From: Cylicocyclus nassatus
Taxonomy: Eukaryota; Nematoda; Chromadorea; Rhabditida; Strongylidae
Reading direction: 5' to 3'
Assembly: GCA_958299035.1 (NCBI GenBank)
Contig: CATQJL010000112.1
Location: 86,880,636 to 86,944,635 of the forward strand
Length of the DNA stretch: 64,000 nucleotides
The notes beneath the pieces are model-generated. The model saw only the letters and a program-made list of their open reading frames with translations, ran no database searches and was not told the DNA's origin. Of the stretch, positions 25,101-36,314 are shown in pieces (position 1 is the stretch's first letter; each line of letters begins with the position of its first letter). The position numbers and the translations under genes were made by a program.

Positions 25101-28100
25101 TCGGGAATATGTTCAAGACAGCTATGCAGATGTGCTCCGGAGAAAGAGAACGATGCGAGTCGCGAAGTTTAGCCTCTCAGATTGCTTGCAGCAATGGTTA
25201 CCACTGTCTGCCGCGTATCCAACATCACGCAAATGGTGACCACATTCATGATAATAAGCTCCCAGTGTGCTTGCCATTTATTTCCGATAACATCAGTGCG
25301 GCTTTTCGAAAGTGCATCATACGCGCACAAATGCAAGACGATATTGTCTTGGTGAACATCCCAAACGACAATATCAAGAAGCAGTTGGTTCGAAACACTT
25401 TACGATCGATACTGTATAACAGAAAAATGCGTAGTCTGTCCGTACGGTAGAATAGGTGACTTGCACAAGCGGGAGTGGTTTATCAATTGAGATGCCTTGG
25501 CTGCAATGCTCTTTATATTGGCGAGACTGGAAGATCACTTAGTACTCGCAACGAACATCTGGCAGATAAAAGGCGTAAAACCCTGTTATCACCGTTGGGC
25601 AGGCATAGGAACGATGTGCGTGGTGGAGCCGATTTCGATATAGAGTGCGAAATCTTAACATATGAGAAGGAAACCTCGGCTGGGAAGGCGCTGGAAGCAT
25701 TCTGAATCTCTTCAAAGACCAGCAATGAACAATAAGAATGAATGCTTGTCAGTCACCAACGACTTCCTTCCATTCATATCGTTATGCAATCTATAGATCA
25801 CATGCTATGTGCATTTATAGTATAGTTTAGTCCTTTCGCCAAGACCATCATTTCGGTGCGGAAACTGACATAGCGGTGTTCTAAACGGTATGTTCATTTT
25901 CTGGCGCTGACAATTTTTGCGGTAGGGATGTTGAGCGAAGATCGAGAACTAGCAGGAATGAGGATGGTGCTTGATGGCCTCTTTTCACAGATGACGCTTT
26001 GAGCCGTTTTCAGGCCTCTGAGGAAGACGAAAGGCGTCGAAACGTTAGGGGCCTTGATTGGAATAAAGAACACCTACCAAACCTGTCTGGCACAGCAGTA
26101 CTGAAGAATATGGGCACAATTTTTGAGTGGACGTATTTTTGCGATGAGGGCGCATACTTTCATAAAGAGTTTTAATATATATCTTTTGATGGAGCTGCGC
26201 CCATATATCATCCTCGACAAAAAATCATCCGCAGGTTTATCAAAAAAGAGAATGACTGGTGGATTTTGGTTGCTAGGCCATCAACTCATTTACCACTTAA
26301 CAGAAATTTAGATCGTCCGGAATTTTAGGAAACTAGGCTTTCACAAACATCAGCTTCCATTGTCGTCGTGAATCAATGTGACAAAAAGAATTTTTACCTA
26401 AACAACAATAGAAATGCAAAAACTCTTTACCCCTGAACGCCTTTTCATTGAAGGGATTAAATTCGGAAAAGTTACAAATTTTGCGAAATCTTGGTGCAAG
26501 ATTCCAACATAACCAATTCCCTTGCAAAAGAATGCTCATGTATCAACGGTGGTGGAACCATTCATGCGAAATGTCCAAGCTTGATCTTACCTTTCGCTCT
26601 GTAACCAAATATTACAGTTCACGATCAACAAGAATATCAAAGCAGGATTTTCATGGCTTGTCACGGCGCCTGGACTTATCACCTTGTTTTTCGCTTCTTT
26701 CACAGCGGTGCCGCTCCTTATATATTCATATTTTCCAGGTACGGAAAACTGCGATGTGCAAAAACTACTTTTCAGTAAATTTATAGATAACCCAAACCTA
26801 ATACACTGCCTATTTCGATTTTCTATGATTGGTTTCTATGTGATGACTATATTGGCAGGTCTCGTTATCGCTTTTAGTAGGTAAAGGAGGGGATTTTTTC
26901 TACTTGATTTATAAAAGAAATACAAATTCAGTGTTGAGTACTTGGGTGTATCCGTCACATCGTCGACTTGCAAGACAGTGTTACATGATCCTACCTATTC
27001 CGGACTATCATGTTTCAACGAGGAGGTGGTTCTTTTAGAAGGCTATAAGCTGAACATTTCTTTGAGGTGCTCTACGTGTTTGTGTGCTTTGAAAAATAGA
27101 GTTTTTGCAAACTCGTAATTCTAGGGGTACATTGTTGAGTTGCAAAGCAAATAACACCCTATGGAAAGCGCTCAAAGCCGATTCTGCGTTTAACACAAAT
27201 AGCTTGTCCGAAATGGCAAAGCTTTCAAAGATCAAAAATACAGTTCGTGAAAAGGTTGGCGCTGTCAAAGAAAAAGTTTTGAGCTACCAGAGAAAAATCG
27301 ATTCTTACAAGGTACGTCTAGAGCATTATAAAATTTACTGATGTATATGTGTTGTTTTCAAGACAAAAGCGATGGAAGTTGATGAAGTAGTGAGGGCTCC
27401 GATAGACGGTCTTGTTGAATCTTATTCGTTGCAAAAATGTTCGGGTTCAGAAGCCGACGAGATTAAGAATAGCGTGAAAGAGTTATTCAAGTAAGTTGCT
27501 TTCAGAATTCAATGATCCATAGCAAATTCTACGCCGAAACTCTATCACGCTTCTTACTGAAGTTTGAATCGCAAATAACGTATTTTTCAACCATATGTGT
27601 AGGTTCATATCTATAAGCTTTGCTAAGCTGGCGGTGGTATATTGTATATTTATTTACTTGTGCTTATAAAAAATTATAAAGTAGTACAGTAGTAATATGG
27701 TCGAATTCCTTCTTGGAATTTCTCTTCACTTCCGCTATCTATATATAAACGAATTTCTGTTTATTTTTCAAATTTCGCATGTACTTAGCTTGCCAAAATT
27801 TGAGAGTTAAAAAACCTTGGAGTATATCGTTGACATATAAAGGATATCCGTCGACGACAGCCCCGTTTCGTGCATTTACACCACCGCGGGCGTGCTTTTT
27901 TGAAGCCGTTCCAGCTTTACAGTACGCTGCAGCTCGCGGGGTATTCGCGGCTCTCAGCATGCCCGTCCTTTAACCTCTTTTTGTTTCTTGAGGATTTCAC
28001 ATCGTTTTTTTCTCCCTAATTTTCATTTTAGGCAGTTACACACTTTTATACACGCAAGACCATTGCTTGCTGTGGAAGAAATCGGAAGGAATGAAGAGTT

Positions 28101-29261
28101 TTCTTTCAAGTTGCAATGGTGTATATCGTGGCTATGATTGGGAGTGCAAAGTTTTCTTCGTGTTTCATAATAATTTGCAATTTTTTTTTCAAGAGAGACT
28201 GCTGAAGTGGGTGTTTTCAGTGGTCTCATTTGAGGAGAAGGCATGCTAGCCATCACTACTCACTCACTACTCACGAAGAAAGCACTCACCCCTTTCTAAT
28301 TATGCGGACGATAGTTTACGATTCTGAAAATGTTTGTATGATATGTAAAAAGGAGAATGAGTTCAATAATGCCAAAACTTTTTTCCTGCTCTTTCAGTAC
28401 CCAGCAAAGCAGAATTTTTAGGATATTCGACCGAGAGAACTTCAAAAAAGAAGAGGAGAACGACTGACTGATGAGCAGCTGCCTGAAATGAAGATTAAAA
28501 AGGAAAAAAAAGATGAGAGATGCAGAAGAGGTTAAAGGACAGGGGCGCTGCGAGCTGCGAACCTGCGCGCTGTAGCATACTGTAAGGCTGGAAAGACTTC
28601 AAAAAGGCAGCCCGCGGTGGTGTAAATGCACGAAACGGGGCAGTCGTCAACGAGTATCCTTTACATTTGATGGCCTATTTCTTTCCTGAGAAAGGCCGCG
28701 GTTATCTGCGGTTTTTATAAGAAGTTATGCGGAAGCGATAAACATTCTGCGTAATCTAGTACGGTATAAATGAGCTAATCACAATCCAGTTATTTAGAAG
28801 CCTACAATTCTTCCGGAACGAGATAAACACTATCAAAAGTTTGCTGAACAGTACAGTGATTCTCCAAGATAATATGCTCGATGAAAGATTGAATAAAATC
28901 AGTTCGCGGCTTTTTGAACTTTGTGTCGAGACACCAGTTAGACAAGGATTTGACGATCTTTTGGTGAATATGAGATTCTTTTATGTACTCCGAAAATCTG
29001 TAAGCAAATTTTAAGAAAAATTTCTCCACTGAATTACTGCCATGTCGATCAGTTTATAATGCTTATCAAAATCTCGGTTCGATGTTTTGTGAAGATATAG
29101 CGAAGCCAGCTCATGGAGTATGGGCAGCAACGGGTAAACTTTTTTTTTGCTTGATTGTAGGTAGGATTACCGTAATCCTACGAATTACAGGACTCTGCGG
29201 TCTCTCAATACTCGCCACAGCTATTGTCATTCTTGTGGGCAATCGTTTGGATAGTCGTTGA
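16194..29261 (+). CDS. Prominin-family five-span membrane glycoprotein (gene A)
   Basis: Exons: 16194-16254, 16307-16437, 16493-16573, 16633-16818, 21233-21392, 21994-22157, 22214-22294, 22344-22514, 23101-23169, 23219-23365, 26618-26880, 27125-27311, 27363-27490, 28798-28963, 29016-29133, 29191-29261. All join in frame through gt..ag introns, many 49-59 bp long, giving 727 residues. A signal peptide (1-20) precedes an N-terminal domain. TM1 (about 93-116) is followed by the Cys-rich CARCC typical of prominins, and TM2 lies at about 159-182. A large N-glycosylatable loop follows (NLT, NMT, NET sites), then TM3 at about 427-452, TM4 at about 478-503 and a second loop with CKANNTLW and CRSVYNAYQNLGSMFC segments. 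TM5 (about 705-722) ends in a very short cytosolic tail. Prominins bind membrane cholesterol and mark plasma-membrane protrusions. Length and topology fit the family. The exon model is untested by RNA. Confidence 0.85.
16819..21232 (+). other. Intron 4 of prominin gene A
   Basis: This 4.4 kb intron lies between the TM1 and TM2 exons. It contains a HINE-like repeat (17152-17866) and a fragment with the gacagagcaaagc module (about 17960) shared with TIR elements. About 3 kb of AT-rich DNA around 18.2-21.2 kb shows nothing I can assign. The opposite-strand open frames at 19010-19448 look like chance. Confidence 0.6.
17152..17866 (-). mobile_element. HINE-like repeat in gene A intron 4
   Basis: This is the same family as 2651-3323. 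The terminal hairpin (cctctgcgaagcagagg on the minus strand) lies at about 17173-17190. The other end is a cagacacacacacacagaca / ttattataagtcatgat block. It is non-coding and sits within the intron. Confidence 0.5.
23980..26100 (+). pseudogene. Penelope-like retroelement remnant (RT + GIY-YIG) in gene A intron 10
   Basis: The plus-strand frames give a Penelope-type reverse transcriptase: a DKGGEFVVM segment, YKIRPIISCVG, the motif A region FDVTSLYTNV, RGLAMGQRLAP and YCRYIDDCC. A connector with a CVVCPYGRIGD zinc-type motif follows. The GIY-YIG endonuclease is at 25475-25705, with VVYQLRCLGCNALYIGETG and an EHL motif. Stops at about 24141 and 24702 and frameshifts near 25010, 25415 and 25470 show that it is inactive. 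The 5' part is missing. The element lies in the same orientation as the prominin gene and enlarges its intron to 3.2 kb. Confidence 0.85.
26012..26055 (+). ncRNA. Hammerhead-like motif at the Penelope element 3' end
   Basis: The core ctgagga (26018-26024) is followed by a short stem (gacg/cgtc around aaagg) and then gaaac (26039-26043). This matches the hammerhead order CUGANGA, stem II, GAAA. The flanks aggcc and ggcct could form stem I. A proper stem III and a cleavage-site UH are not visible, so it is either degenerate or only the conserved terminal signature. Penelope-like elements are known to carry hammerhead ribozymes. Confidence 0.35.
27836..28672. mobile_element. Foldback element in gene A intron 13
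   Basis: The left arm at 27836-27971 (containing gccccgtttcgtgcatttac) is mirrored at about 28531-28672 (gtaaatgcacgaaacggggc). The spacer of about 560 bp is AT-rich. Both arms are GC-richer than their surroundings. There is no coding content. Confidence 0.7.
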
Positions 29262-29678
29262 AACTCTAACTGCAATTTGGCACAGTTCTCCTAAGACTCA
29301 TGATGTTTTCTATTATCCTAAAAAGTCTGCATGATCGAAACTCCGCAAGCCTCGTTTGCATCATTTTACTTGCAAAGTAGTATCAGTTAATTTCATTCGG
29401 CATTCCTTTTCTCGATAGCTTTACACAAAGCATATTCGGTGCCTTTCTGTTCTTACATAATAAGAATATCAGTATGATATGGTTGTGTAGAAGTTCTTGC
29501 TTGGCTCGACTGCCTCATGGAACCGGAATATATTTATGATGAGAAAATTTATGTAGAGATGCATATTATGAGTGATTTAATTAAATCATGTTTTTGGTCT
29601 CAGATTTCATTGTTTATTCGGAACGCGTTAATGGATTAAATAAATTGATTTTAACCTTATTGCTGCTTTTCAATTGTT
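29262..29678. other. 3' flank of prominin gene A
   Basis: This is AT-rich sequence directly after the stop codon and presumably includes the 3' UTR. An aataaatt at about 29638 could serve in polyadenylation, but it sits close to the next element. Nothing else is recognised. Confidence 0.35.
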
Positions 29679-30394
29679 TAGGTTGGCTAAAAAGTAAATT
29701 CGGTCGTTTTCAACGGTTTGTAGAAATTTTGGAAATTATTTTATGTAGGAATGTTTGTTACCATTAGAAAGAGCAAATCAGGGAGAATCGGATGGTTAAC
29801 CCTGCCTGAGCGCCAATCATTATTTTGATGACGAAATTGTCCAGGAAATGGAAATAGTCAGATTTTTTCATCGAATTTTCGGAAAACCATGTCCCGAAAA
29901 ATGAGCTGAAGTTGGGTGCAAAATGCACAGCTAGCATCCACACCACAAATTTTGAAATTTCCAACAATTTGCATGGCCATAGCTGGTCAAACTCGAGCGA
30001 TTCGGACTGCCCAAAAACTGACTCCCATGCGCAAATGCTTGGAAATTCTTACATTTTTGGCTGCAGAAATTCAACAACAGGTCACAACCTCCATTGTGGT
30101 TCGCCATGTAGCCAAAAGTTGTACACACCTCACCACCAAATTAGTCGTCTGCGCGCTCAGTATGGGCTGAGAACAATAATTAGAAAATCAAAAAAGCGAA
30201 TTTTCAGAAGGCTAGCCATATAAGGACATAATTGCTAATTATTGATAACCAAAAACTGCGACTATTTGAAACATAATAGTAGAGGGTTGAAGCTACCTCC
30301 TGGCAAAAAAAATCTCTGCTAAATATCTGCTATTCGAATTGTTACAGACTTTCGACGAAGCATGTCAAATCGAACTTATTTATTAGCCAACCTA
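29679..30394. mobile_element. TA-flanked TIR element
   Basis: The end taggttggctaaaaagtaaa pairs with the right end ttatttattagccaaccta. TA flanks both sides. The open frames inside (29912-30223) do not resemble a mariner transposase, so it is non-autonomous. Confidence 0.75.
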
Positions 30395-30469
30395 ATAGAA
30401 TACCAAACACACTAGCCATACAAAGAGGTTTTGCGGCTGAATACATAGCCTGCTAAGGCTATATGTTAC

Positions 30470-31176
30470 ACTAGCTGGCTTACCCGGCTCCGCCGTATCC
30501 GGACCAAACTTGGCACACATACACTTCGGGCCCCGGCGCGTGTCACAGTCCACTTTTCGTTATCGATCGGTGTCGATTTTACCGATTTTTATCGATTTTT
30601 TCGCAGAGTTCACCTACAGGGCTAGGAGTTGGCACAGGGGGGGGGAAGTGAGCATGGGGATTCCGAATACAATATTAGTTTTCAGAATTATCGGTTACTT
30701 TTATTGATTTTATCGATTTTTTGTAAATTTTGACCTGCGGGGCTGGGAGTTTGCACAGGGGGGTAATCGAGCATGCAGATTACGAATACAATATTAGTTT
30801 TTGGAATTATCCATTACTTCTATCGATTTTATCGATTTTGCAAAATTTGAGCTAGGGGGCTGGAATTTGGCACAGGGGGTAATCGAGCATGCTGATCACC
30901 CCCTTGGGGATGATCAGCATGCTCGATTACCCCCCTGTGCCAACTCCCAGCCCCGTAGGTGAACTCAGCAAAAAAATCGATAAAAATCGATAAAATCGAT
31001 ATGGATCGATGACGAAAAGTAGCCTATGACACCCGCCGGGGCCCGTAGTGTATGTGTGCCAAGTTTGGTCCGGATCGGTTCAGAAATGGAATTTTCTATT
31101 CGGAACATACGTACATACATACATACATACATACATACAGACAGACATACAAACAGACATTCAGCTTTATATATAA
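30470..31176 (-). mobile_element. HINE (Helentron-associated) foldback element
   Basis: On the minus strand it starts with 'atataaagctgaatgtctgt' and a tatg/cttg microsatellite. It ends with the hairpin ggcggagcc followed by gggtaagccagctag, a typical Helentron-type terminus. Inside are about 120 bp minisatellite units (gggctgggagttggcacagg, atcgattttatcgattttt). They are arranged head to head around a central palindrome at about 30880-30945 (gcatgctgatca). A second copy in the opposite orientation lies at 36315-37259. Confidence 0.7.
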
Positions 31177-31430
31177 GATTACTAACATGGAAGCATTTGG
31201 TATCTGGTAAAAGCATACAAGTCATACAAGCATGTCCAAGAATAGGGTAAAAAATCTCTTCTATCGTCCCTTGAGAGTCAGCGTCTTGTTTATCCATCCA
31301 TCTCATCTTGGGTCTACTCTCTCACCTGCCATTATCCAAGGCATTTTCTCAATTTGGCTCCCATTCCTCTCGACATGTGCTCCTGCGAACGCAACTTCTT
31401 TTCTTGTATTGTGCGCAACTGAAGCGACTG

Positions 31431-31727
31431 TAGGGGCCTGTAGGATCGCGAGAGTCGGATACGACTCTACGGATACCCCTATCCATGCATACGGCCCTTG
31501 CGCCGCGCACGTCCGAATCACTAAGGCAGGTGCCAGACTTATCCGCTTCAGCCGGTTCGTTCGGTTCATAGGTCAAAGCACTCACTGTCCAACAGCAAAA
31601 GTTGTGAACCGAATGAACCTGTTCAACAGGATAAGTCTGGCACCTATTGAGTCGTCGGACGCACATCTGACGTGCGCGGCGCAATGGCCGTACGCACGTC
31701 CGACTCTCGCGATCCTGCAGGCCCCTA
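31431..31727. repeat. Palindromic element, about 300 bp
   Basis: The arm starting taggggcctgtaggatcgcg is mirrored by cgcgatcctgcaggccccta at the right end. Long GC-rich stems run towards a loop near 31560-31610. It resembles a MITE. The overlapping open frames on both strands are the palindrome read in each direction. Confidence 0.7.
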
Positions 31728-32284
31728 TATAAGCTCTTTCAGTGTCAGAGCAATGTGGTTTTCTAGTGAGGCAGCTGAGGTCCATTGTAGCATTTTTGTT
31801 TCCACGACCTTAAGCTTGCTGTTCCGCTACTGGATGTCTTGTACAGTTGTGCTTGAAGACTGTTATGGTTCCTTCAGTATTAGACGGATGTCTTCATAAT
31901 GGCTTCCTTGTTTTCACGTCATAAGCTTGCGATCTTCGCTTCGCGGTGCTGGAACCTTGTATGTCGTGACCACGGACACTTGAGAAGATTAGTCGGTAAA
32001 AACAGTGCCTGGCAGACCGAAATTTGCGTTGAAACTGCGCGTAGACAGGTGGCAAAGCACGTATCGCTTACAATCCGAACAAAATGATGCGAGCCTCGAG
32101 TACCGCAGTCTCGGCATTGCAAGGGCATTATATTTACCGACAGGTCACTAGCTTCTTTTTTTGCGCAGAAATCCCGCTAAGGTCTTTTACTTTTTCTATG
32201 CTTTGCTCCTCCTGCCTGCCTCCGCTTAAGATGTGATTGTCTAAGTGCTGTATGACGTTGTCTTCTTTAACTCTTCACCATCGA
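31728..32284. other. No recognised feature
   Basis: I find no gene, repeat boundary or RNA signature in this spacer between two palindromic elements. Confidence 0.4.
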
Positions 32285-32685
32285 CGCTTAAAAGCAGCTG
32301 CTCGGCAGAATAATAGCTGTGGGAGGTTCATCGTTTTCGGTCCCCTTAGATGAGCTAAGTCCAAGACTGTGCTTTGCAGCTTCAAAAGATATCAATAACC
32401 CGCTTTTACAGACGTGAAGTGTGCCGTTTGGGCTGATCGCGAAAGTGGCTGCTGGAGCCAATATCCAATTGCCGCCGAGATGGGTACGGTGTCTCTCTAC
32501 TCATGAATCAATCGCGCTCTAGAGAGTAGACCACGCTGTCCACCCAAATGGCAATTTTCACGACAGGAAAGCGGGTTATTGGTATCTTTTAAAGCTGCAA
32601 AGCACAATTTGGACTTATCCAGAGGAACCGAGAATGATGAATATCCCAAAGTTTTCATTCTGCCGAATCGCTGCCTTTAACCTCG
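32285..32685. repeat. Palindromic element, about 400 bp
   Basis: Nested inverted arms include gctttgcagcttcaaaagat against atcttttaaagctgcaaagc, and ggcagaat against attctgcc further out. The stems extend nearly to the centre at about 32480. There is no coding content. Confidence 0.65.
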
Positions 32686-32711
32686 ATTCTGTTTCCCAAC
32701 TTCCATGTATT

Positions 32712-32830
32712 AGGTTGCTACATAAGTCGTGTCGCACTCTGACTACTTAGGCGATAGCTCCTACACTTTATTTTGTCAACAGGTTTGAGGTACCACTCGA
32801 TAGAGCAAAGCAAGCTCTACAAGATGGCAT
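32712..32830. mobile_element. Single end of a TIR element
   Basis: The sequence ttaggttgctacataagtcg resembles the left ends of the TA-flanked elements. It is followed 85 bp later by tcgatagagcaaagcaagct, shared with the element at 57961. No matching right end is found nearby, so it is a truncated copy. Confidence 0.5.
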
Positions 32831-33741
32831 GTGCAAGTTCGTACTAGCTTCGCTCAACCGCAATTTAGCAACATTTTATTACACTTGTAGAAGATATAGC
32901 TCGCTAAGTTTTTACTACGCGGGTTCTAATTGGACTGTTGGTGCTACCTCAAAGGTAACCAAAACTTTATCAATGAAAAGAATACAGGCGTTGGTTAGGC
33001 ACACAATTGAAAGTGAAGTCCTACCGGAACTTGTCTCGCGAGTGCTTCTGAGAGGAACTTGTGGAGCTAAACTACCCTCAACTTGTGAAGGAATTTGTAG
33101 AAGATGGCTTGACCTTACTCATCCATCAGTATTTATACCCTCTAGTTCATTATTGACTGTATATGCCATCATTGTCGACTGATATGTTAATAAGCTCGGC
33201 CGGGTAAGGTTGTGTAGTCAGGGCAAGATGGACTGATGGGGAGTTCTCAATGACTGTATAAGTCATAGAGAACTCCCACTTGTCTGGCCGACTTCTTCCA
33301 TTGCGGAGTAATGACCATACATAAAGGGTTCATTTACATTATAACACAAACAACAAAACAATCGATACAATTACGAAAGGATCTATCACACTCTACTTCG
33401 ACTTCAAGGTCGCTTTAGCGACATTGTCCATCTTCGGGTTGTAGCATTGGTCCTGAAGAGCTGATAGCTGATAAGACTCTATAAGCGAAGATGTTGTTAT
33501 GTGATTATGACGATTTCGACCTTAACGTTGGAAAAGGGAAAAAAATCTACATGAAACTTGAACCCTGGTAAATTAATCAAACACCTTTCTTTCAGTTATT
33601 AGCGATGTTACAAGTGAAAGAGATTAAGCTCATGAGAGAACGTTCAAATTTCGCAGAACGTTACAAGAGAGAAATTACCGCAAACAGAATGTAGTGGCCT
33701 CTATAACACTGGTCCTCTTAATACTCCATAATTTCTATCAG

Positions 33742-34159
33742 AGTGATCATGCTGCAAAGACGCAAAAATTGCCCTGACCTTGATTGTGGAGAAGTCGGGC
33801 ACACGAAATTCATGGCAGGATTTTGGAAACATACGGAAATTGACTTCTTCACCCGTATAATAAGCGAGAGCCTGGAACATTTACCCACTGAGTTTTCCGG
33901 ACACTTTAACGAGCTGTATACAAGTTTCGGTGAGTGGAACAGGATCATTTGTTTTCACAAGAGTGCACTCTTAGCCGATAAGTCATCTGGAATGCGATGG
34001 AAAGTTGTGTAAAAACTGACTGCCCATGCCGTGCCTTGCATACCAGCCTGGCGAGCGGATGTCGGAGCGGATGAACTATGGACGGCCACTTTTGTGCGTG
34101 CTAGGGATGAAATCTTCTTCGATGAAAGCGATGGCAGCAAGAAACAAGAGGATTATTAG
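33742..34159 (+). CDS. Possible two-exon 3' end of an unidentified gene
   Basis: A strong acceptor (tttctatcag, ending 33741) opens a 188 bp exon that ends at a consensus donor (ttcg/gtgagt, 33929). After a 117 bp intron an acceptor (gcataccag, ending 34046) continues in the same phase to a TAG at 34157-34159. The product is about 99 residues, including CPDLDCGEVGHTKFMAGFWK and TATFVRARDEIFFDESDG. I recognise no family and find no upstream exon. It could be the tail of a host gene, a decayed transposase, or chance. Confidence 0.3.
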
Positions 34160-35219
34160 AAACAGCCCGATCAGGCCTTGGCGACCAAGACACAACAACT
34201 GCAAACACAAAGGAAAAGAAACATTAGCCACCGTTTAATGGCACAACACCACGGAAATAACCATGAGATCTGGCCTGTGGCAGGCGACGCATCCTGCCAT
34301 TGAAATGATGGCGCGCTTTAGATCTACTCTCCGTTTCGGTAGCCACTTGCCCGACAAAAAGATTTCCGTTGACCTTTGGACGTTTATGACATTGCAGAGT
34401 ATGCTCTGGTTAAACGTGACTTCAGGAGCCTAGAAATACGTCTAAAAGAGTTGGGCGCTCACTATCGCCTGTGACAAGCTCCTAGCGCTTCAATTTCTTT
34501 TCGCTTTGGTGTTCAAGAAGCGCGCAGTTATTCATGTAGTTTGTACCTGGATAGATGCGACATTTAGCGCTAATTCAGATTCTTCTCTTATATTTGTGGA
34601 GCGAGATTCGACGGTGATGAACCTTCACTGCGCAGTGTTAGGCTCTGGCACACCTCAATTGCGAAGCAGGCAACTCCAATTCATAACTTATCGTAAGTGA
34701 TTACCGAATGTACGAAAGATAGGGCATTTTATCAACCTACAATAGTCATACATGCTGTGAATTCGGGTCCGCCAATTCTAAATTTGAAGGAGCCTTGCAA
34801 ATGGCCAGATCGCTTGGCGACTGAAATCGCTAAGGTATGCCCACGACTTTAGGCATCCAAACGAGGTGCGAAAACCACACTTGTCAATAAGCGGTAAACA
34901 CTGATCACACTCCTTACTCGCCTTTGCGGTCGTTCAACGATACGCATAAAGCTAACTGTTTTGGCTGGCAATCCTTCACTACAATGCTGGCAACACAAGC
35001 AGATCTGAGCCAAAAATAGCTTCTATGCTGTAATCGCTTGGATAGTAGTCACCGAAGGATTATGAAAGGAATAAATAAAATCTGAATCTATCATAAAACG
35101 AGTGTCTGTGAAGGAGACCGCAGGGATATTACGCAATTACTTATTATAGTTTGCTCTTGTTTGTTAGTTGGTCACAAAGCACTCAAGAAAAGTATATTAG
35201 CTTCAACAGGAAAGGCATT
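34160..35219. other. No recognised feature
   Basis: This is AT-rich intergenic DNA. The short open frames have no support. Confidence 0.45.
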
Positions 35220-35608
35220 TAGGTCGGCCTTTCAAGAAGCGACACATATATTTGGAATCGACTTGAAACGCTGATTTCAAACCTGCTTTCTAGCTGCGAA
35301 GCATTACTCTGGAGCGAGTTGTGTGCTTTGAGCAAAGTCTGCGCGTTGACCGACTTAGGCATGCTACGGTATCATCATCTAGGTGTGGTTCAAATGCATA
35401 TCATACCTATCAAAGCCAAATGACTCCATTTAATGTTATTTCGATTTCCCATTTTGAGCAGATTTTCATCTACAGGCCTTCTTTCCATATTCAGTCATAT
35501 GTCAATGACACATATCAAAAAGCTCATGACTCGCTTCAAAGCAATGCTGCGCAGTTACGGACAATTGAAATCAGCCTCTCAAGCTGATTTAGGATATATA
35601 TATATATA

Positions 35609-36297
35609 CAGGGTGTCCCAAAAAGATGTGCACACTGTTTGATTGTAAATAACGTTTTTGTGGTGAAGTGTTTCGAGAAGCTTTAGGTACCATTTTGTAG
35701 AGCGAGGTTCAACTTAGATTTGCGGTGTAGAGCGGATCGCCGATCTCTCATTCTTACTGTAGGATTACGGTAGAAACTTTAAAGAGGGTTTTGAGCCATG
35801 AAAGGCCATATTTTGTTCCAAAAAGAAACCAAAACAACCTGAGAACTCTCACACTGGGCTAACTAGAGTTGCTGTTTCTAAGTGTGAAGTTTGCAACTCT
35901 TCTTAATGCTTCATTGAAAAATTATGCGAGGTAAGCAGTAGCAGACGTTTTTTAAGTGTTCCTAAAAAGTGCGCTGACACCGTTTAGAAAGCTTTTCAAC
36001 CTTGTAAAGAGTTGGGTATTGAACTCAGGGTCCATAAAAATCCCTACGTCCCTATGACACAAATTTCCACATTTTTTTGAAAATTTTTGAAACGGCCCCT
36101 TTTTTCACAGTGACTCCATATGTTTGAAGTTTCTACCGTACTCCTACAGTAAGAATGAAAGACCGGCGTTTCGCTCTGCACTGTAAATCGAAGTTGAACC
36201 TCGCTCTACAAAATGGTACCTAAAGCTTCTCGAAACACTTCACTACAAGAGAGTTATTTACAGTCAAACAATGTGCACATCTTTTTGGGACACCCTG
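35609..36297. mobile_element. CAGGGTGTCCC TIR foldback
   Basis: The ends are cagggtgtcccaaaaagatg and its reverse complement, with TA target-site flanks in a TA-rich tract. The arms are long (about 200 bp or more) and the element is non-coding. It belongs to the Tc1/mariner-like MITE type. A diverged copy is at 48864-49512 and a fragment at about 56668-56785. Confidence 0.85.
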
Positions 36298-36314
36298 TAT
36301 ATATATATATATAT

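Noticed and set aside
26739..26775. A 37 bp intron inside prominin exon 11 (gtacgg...ttttcag)
   Set aside because: Removing it leads to a stop within a few codons. Reading through preserves the TM3-loop-TM4 frame.
28464..28490. Hammerhead-like ctgatgag near a tgaaat
   Set aside because: The required GAAAC and stem pairing are absent.
29912..30223. Mariner transposase fragment
   Set aside because: It lies within TIRs, but none of the frames shows the expected transposase motifs on either strand.
31026..31250. Frames rich in V-C-L-S-V-C-M-Y or H-T-Y-I
   Set aside because: They are the tatg/cttg microsatellite at the HINE end, repeated in the copy at 36.3 kb.
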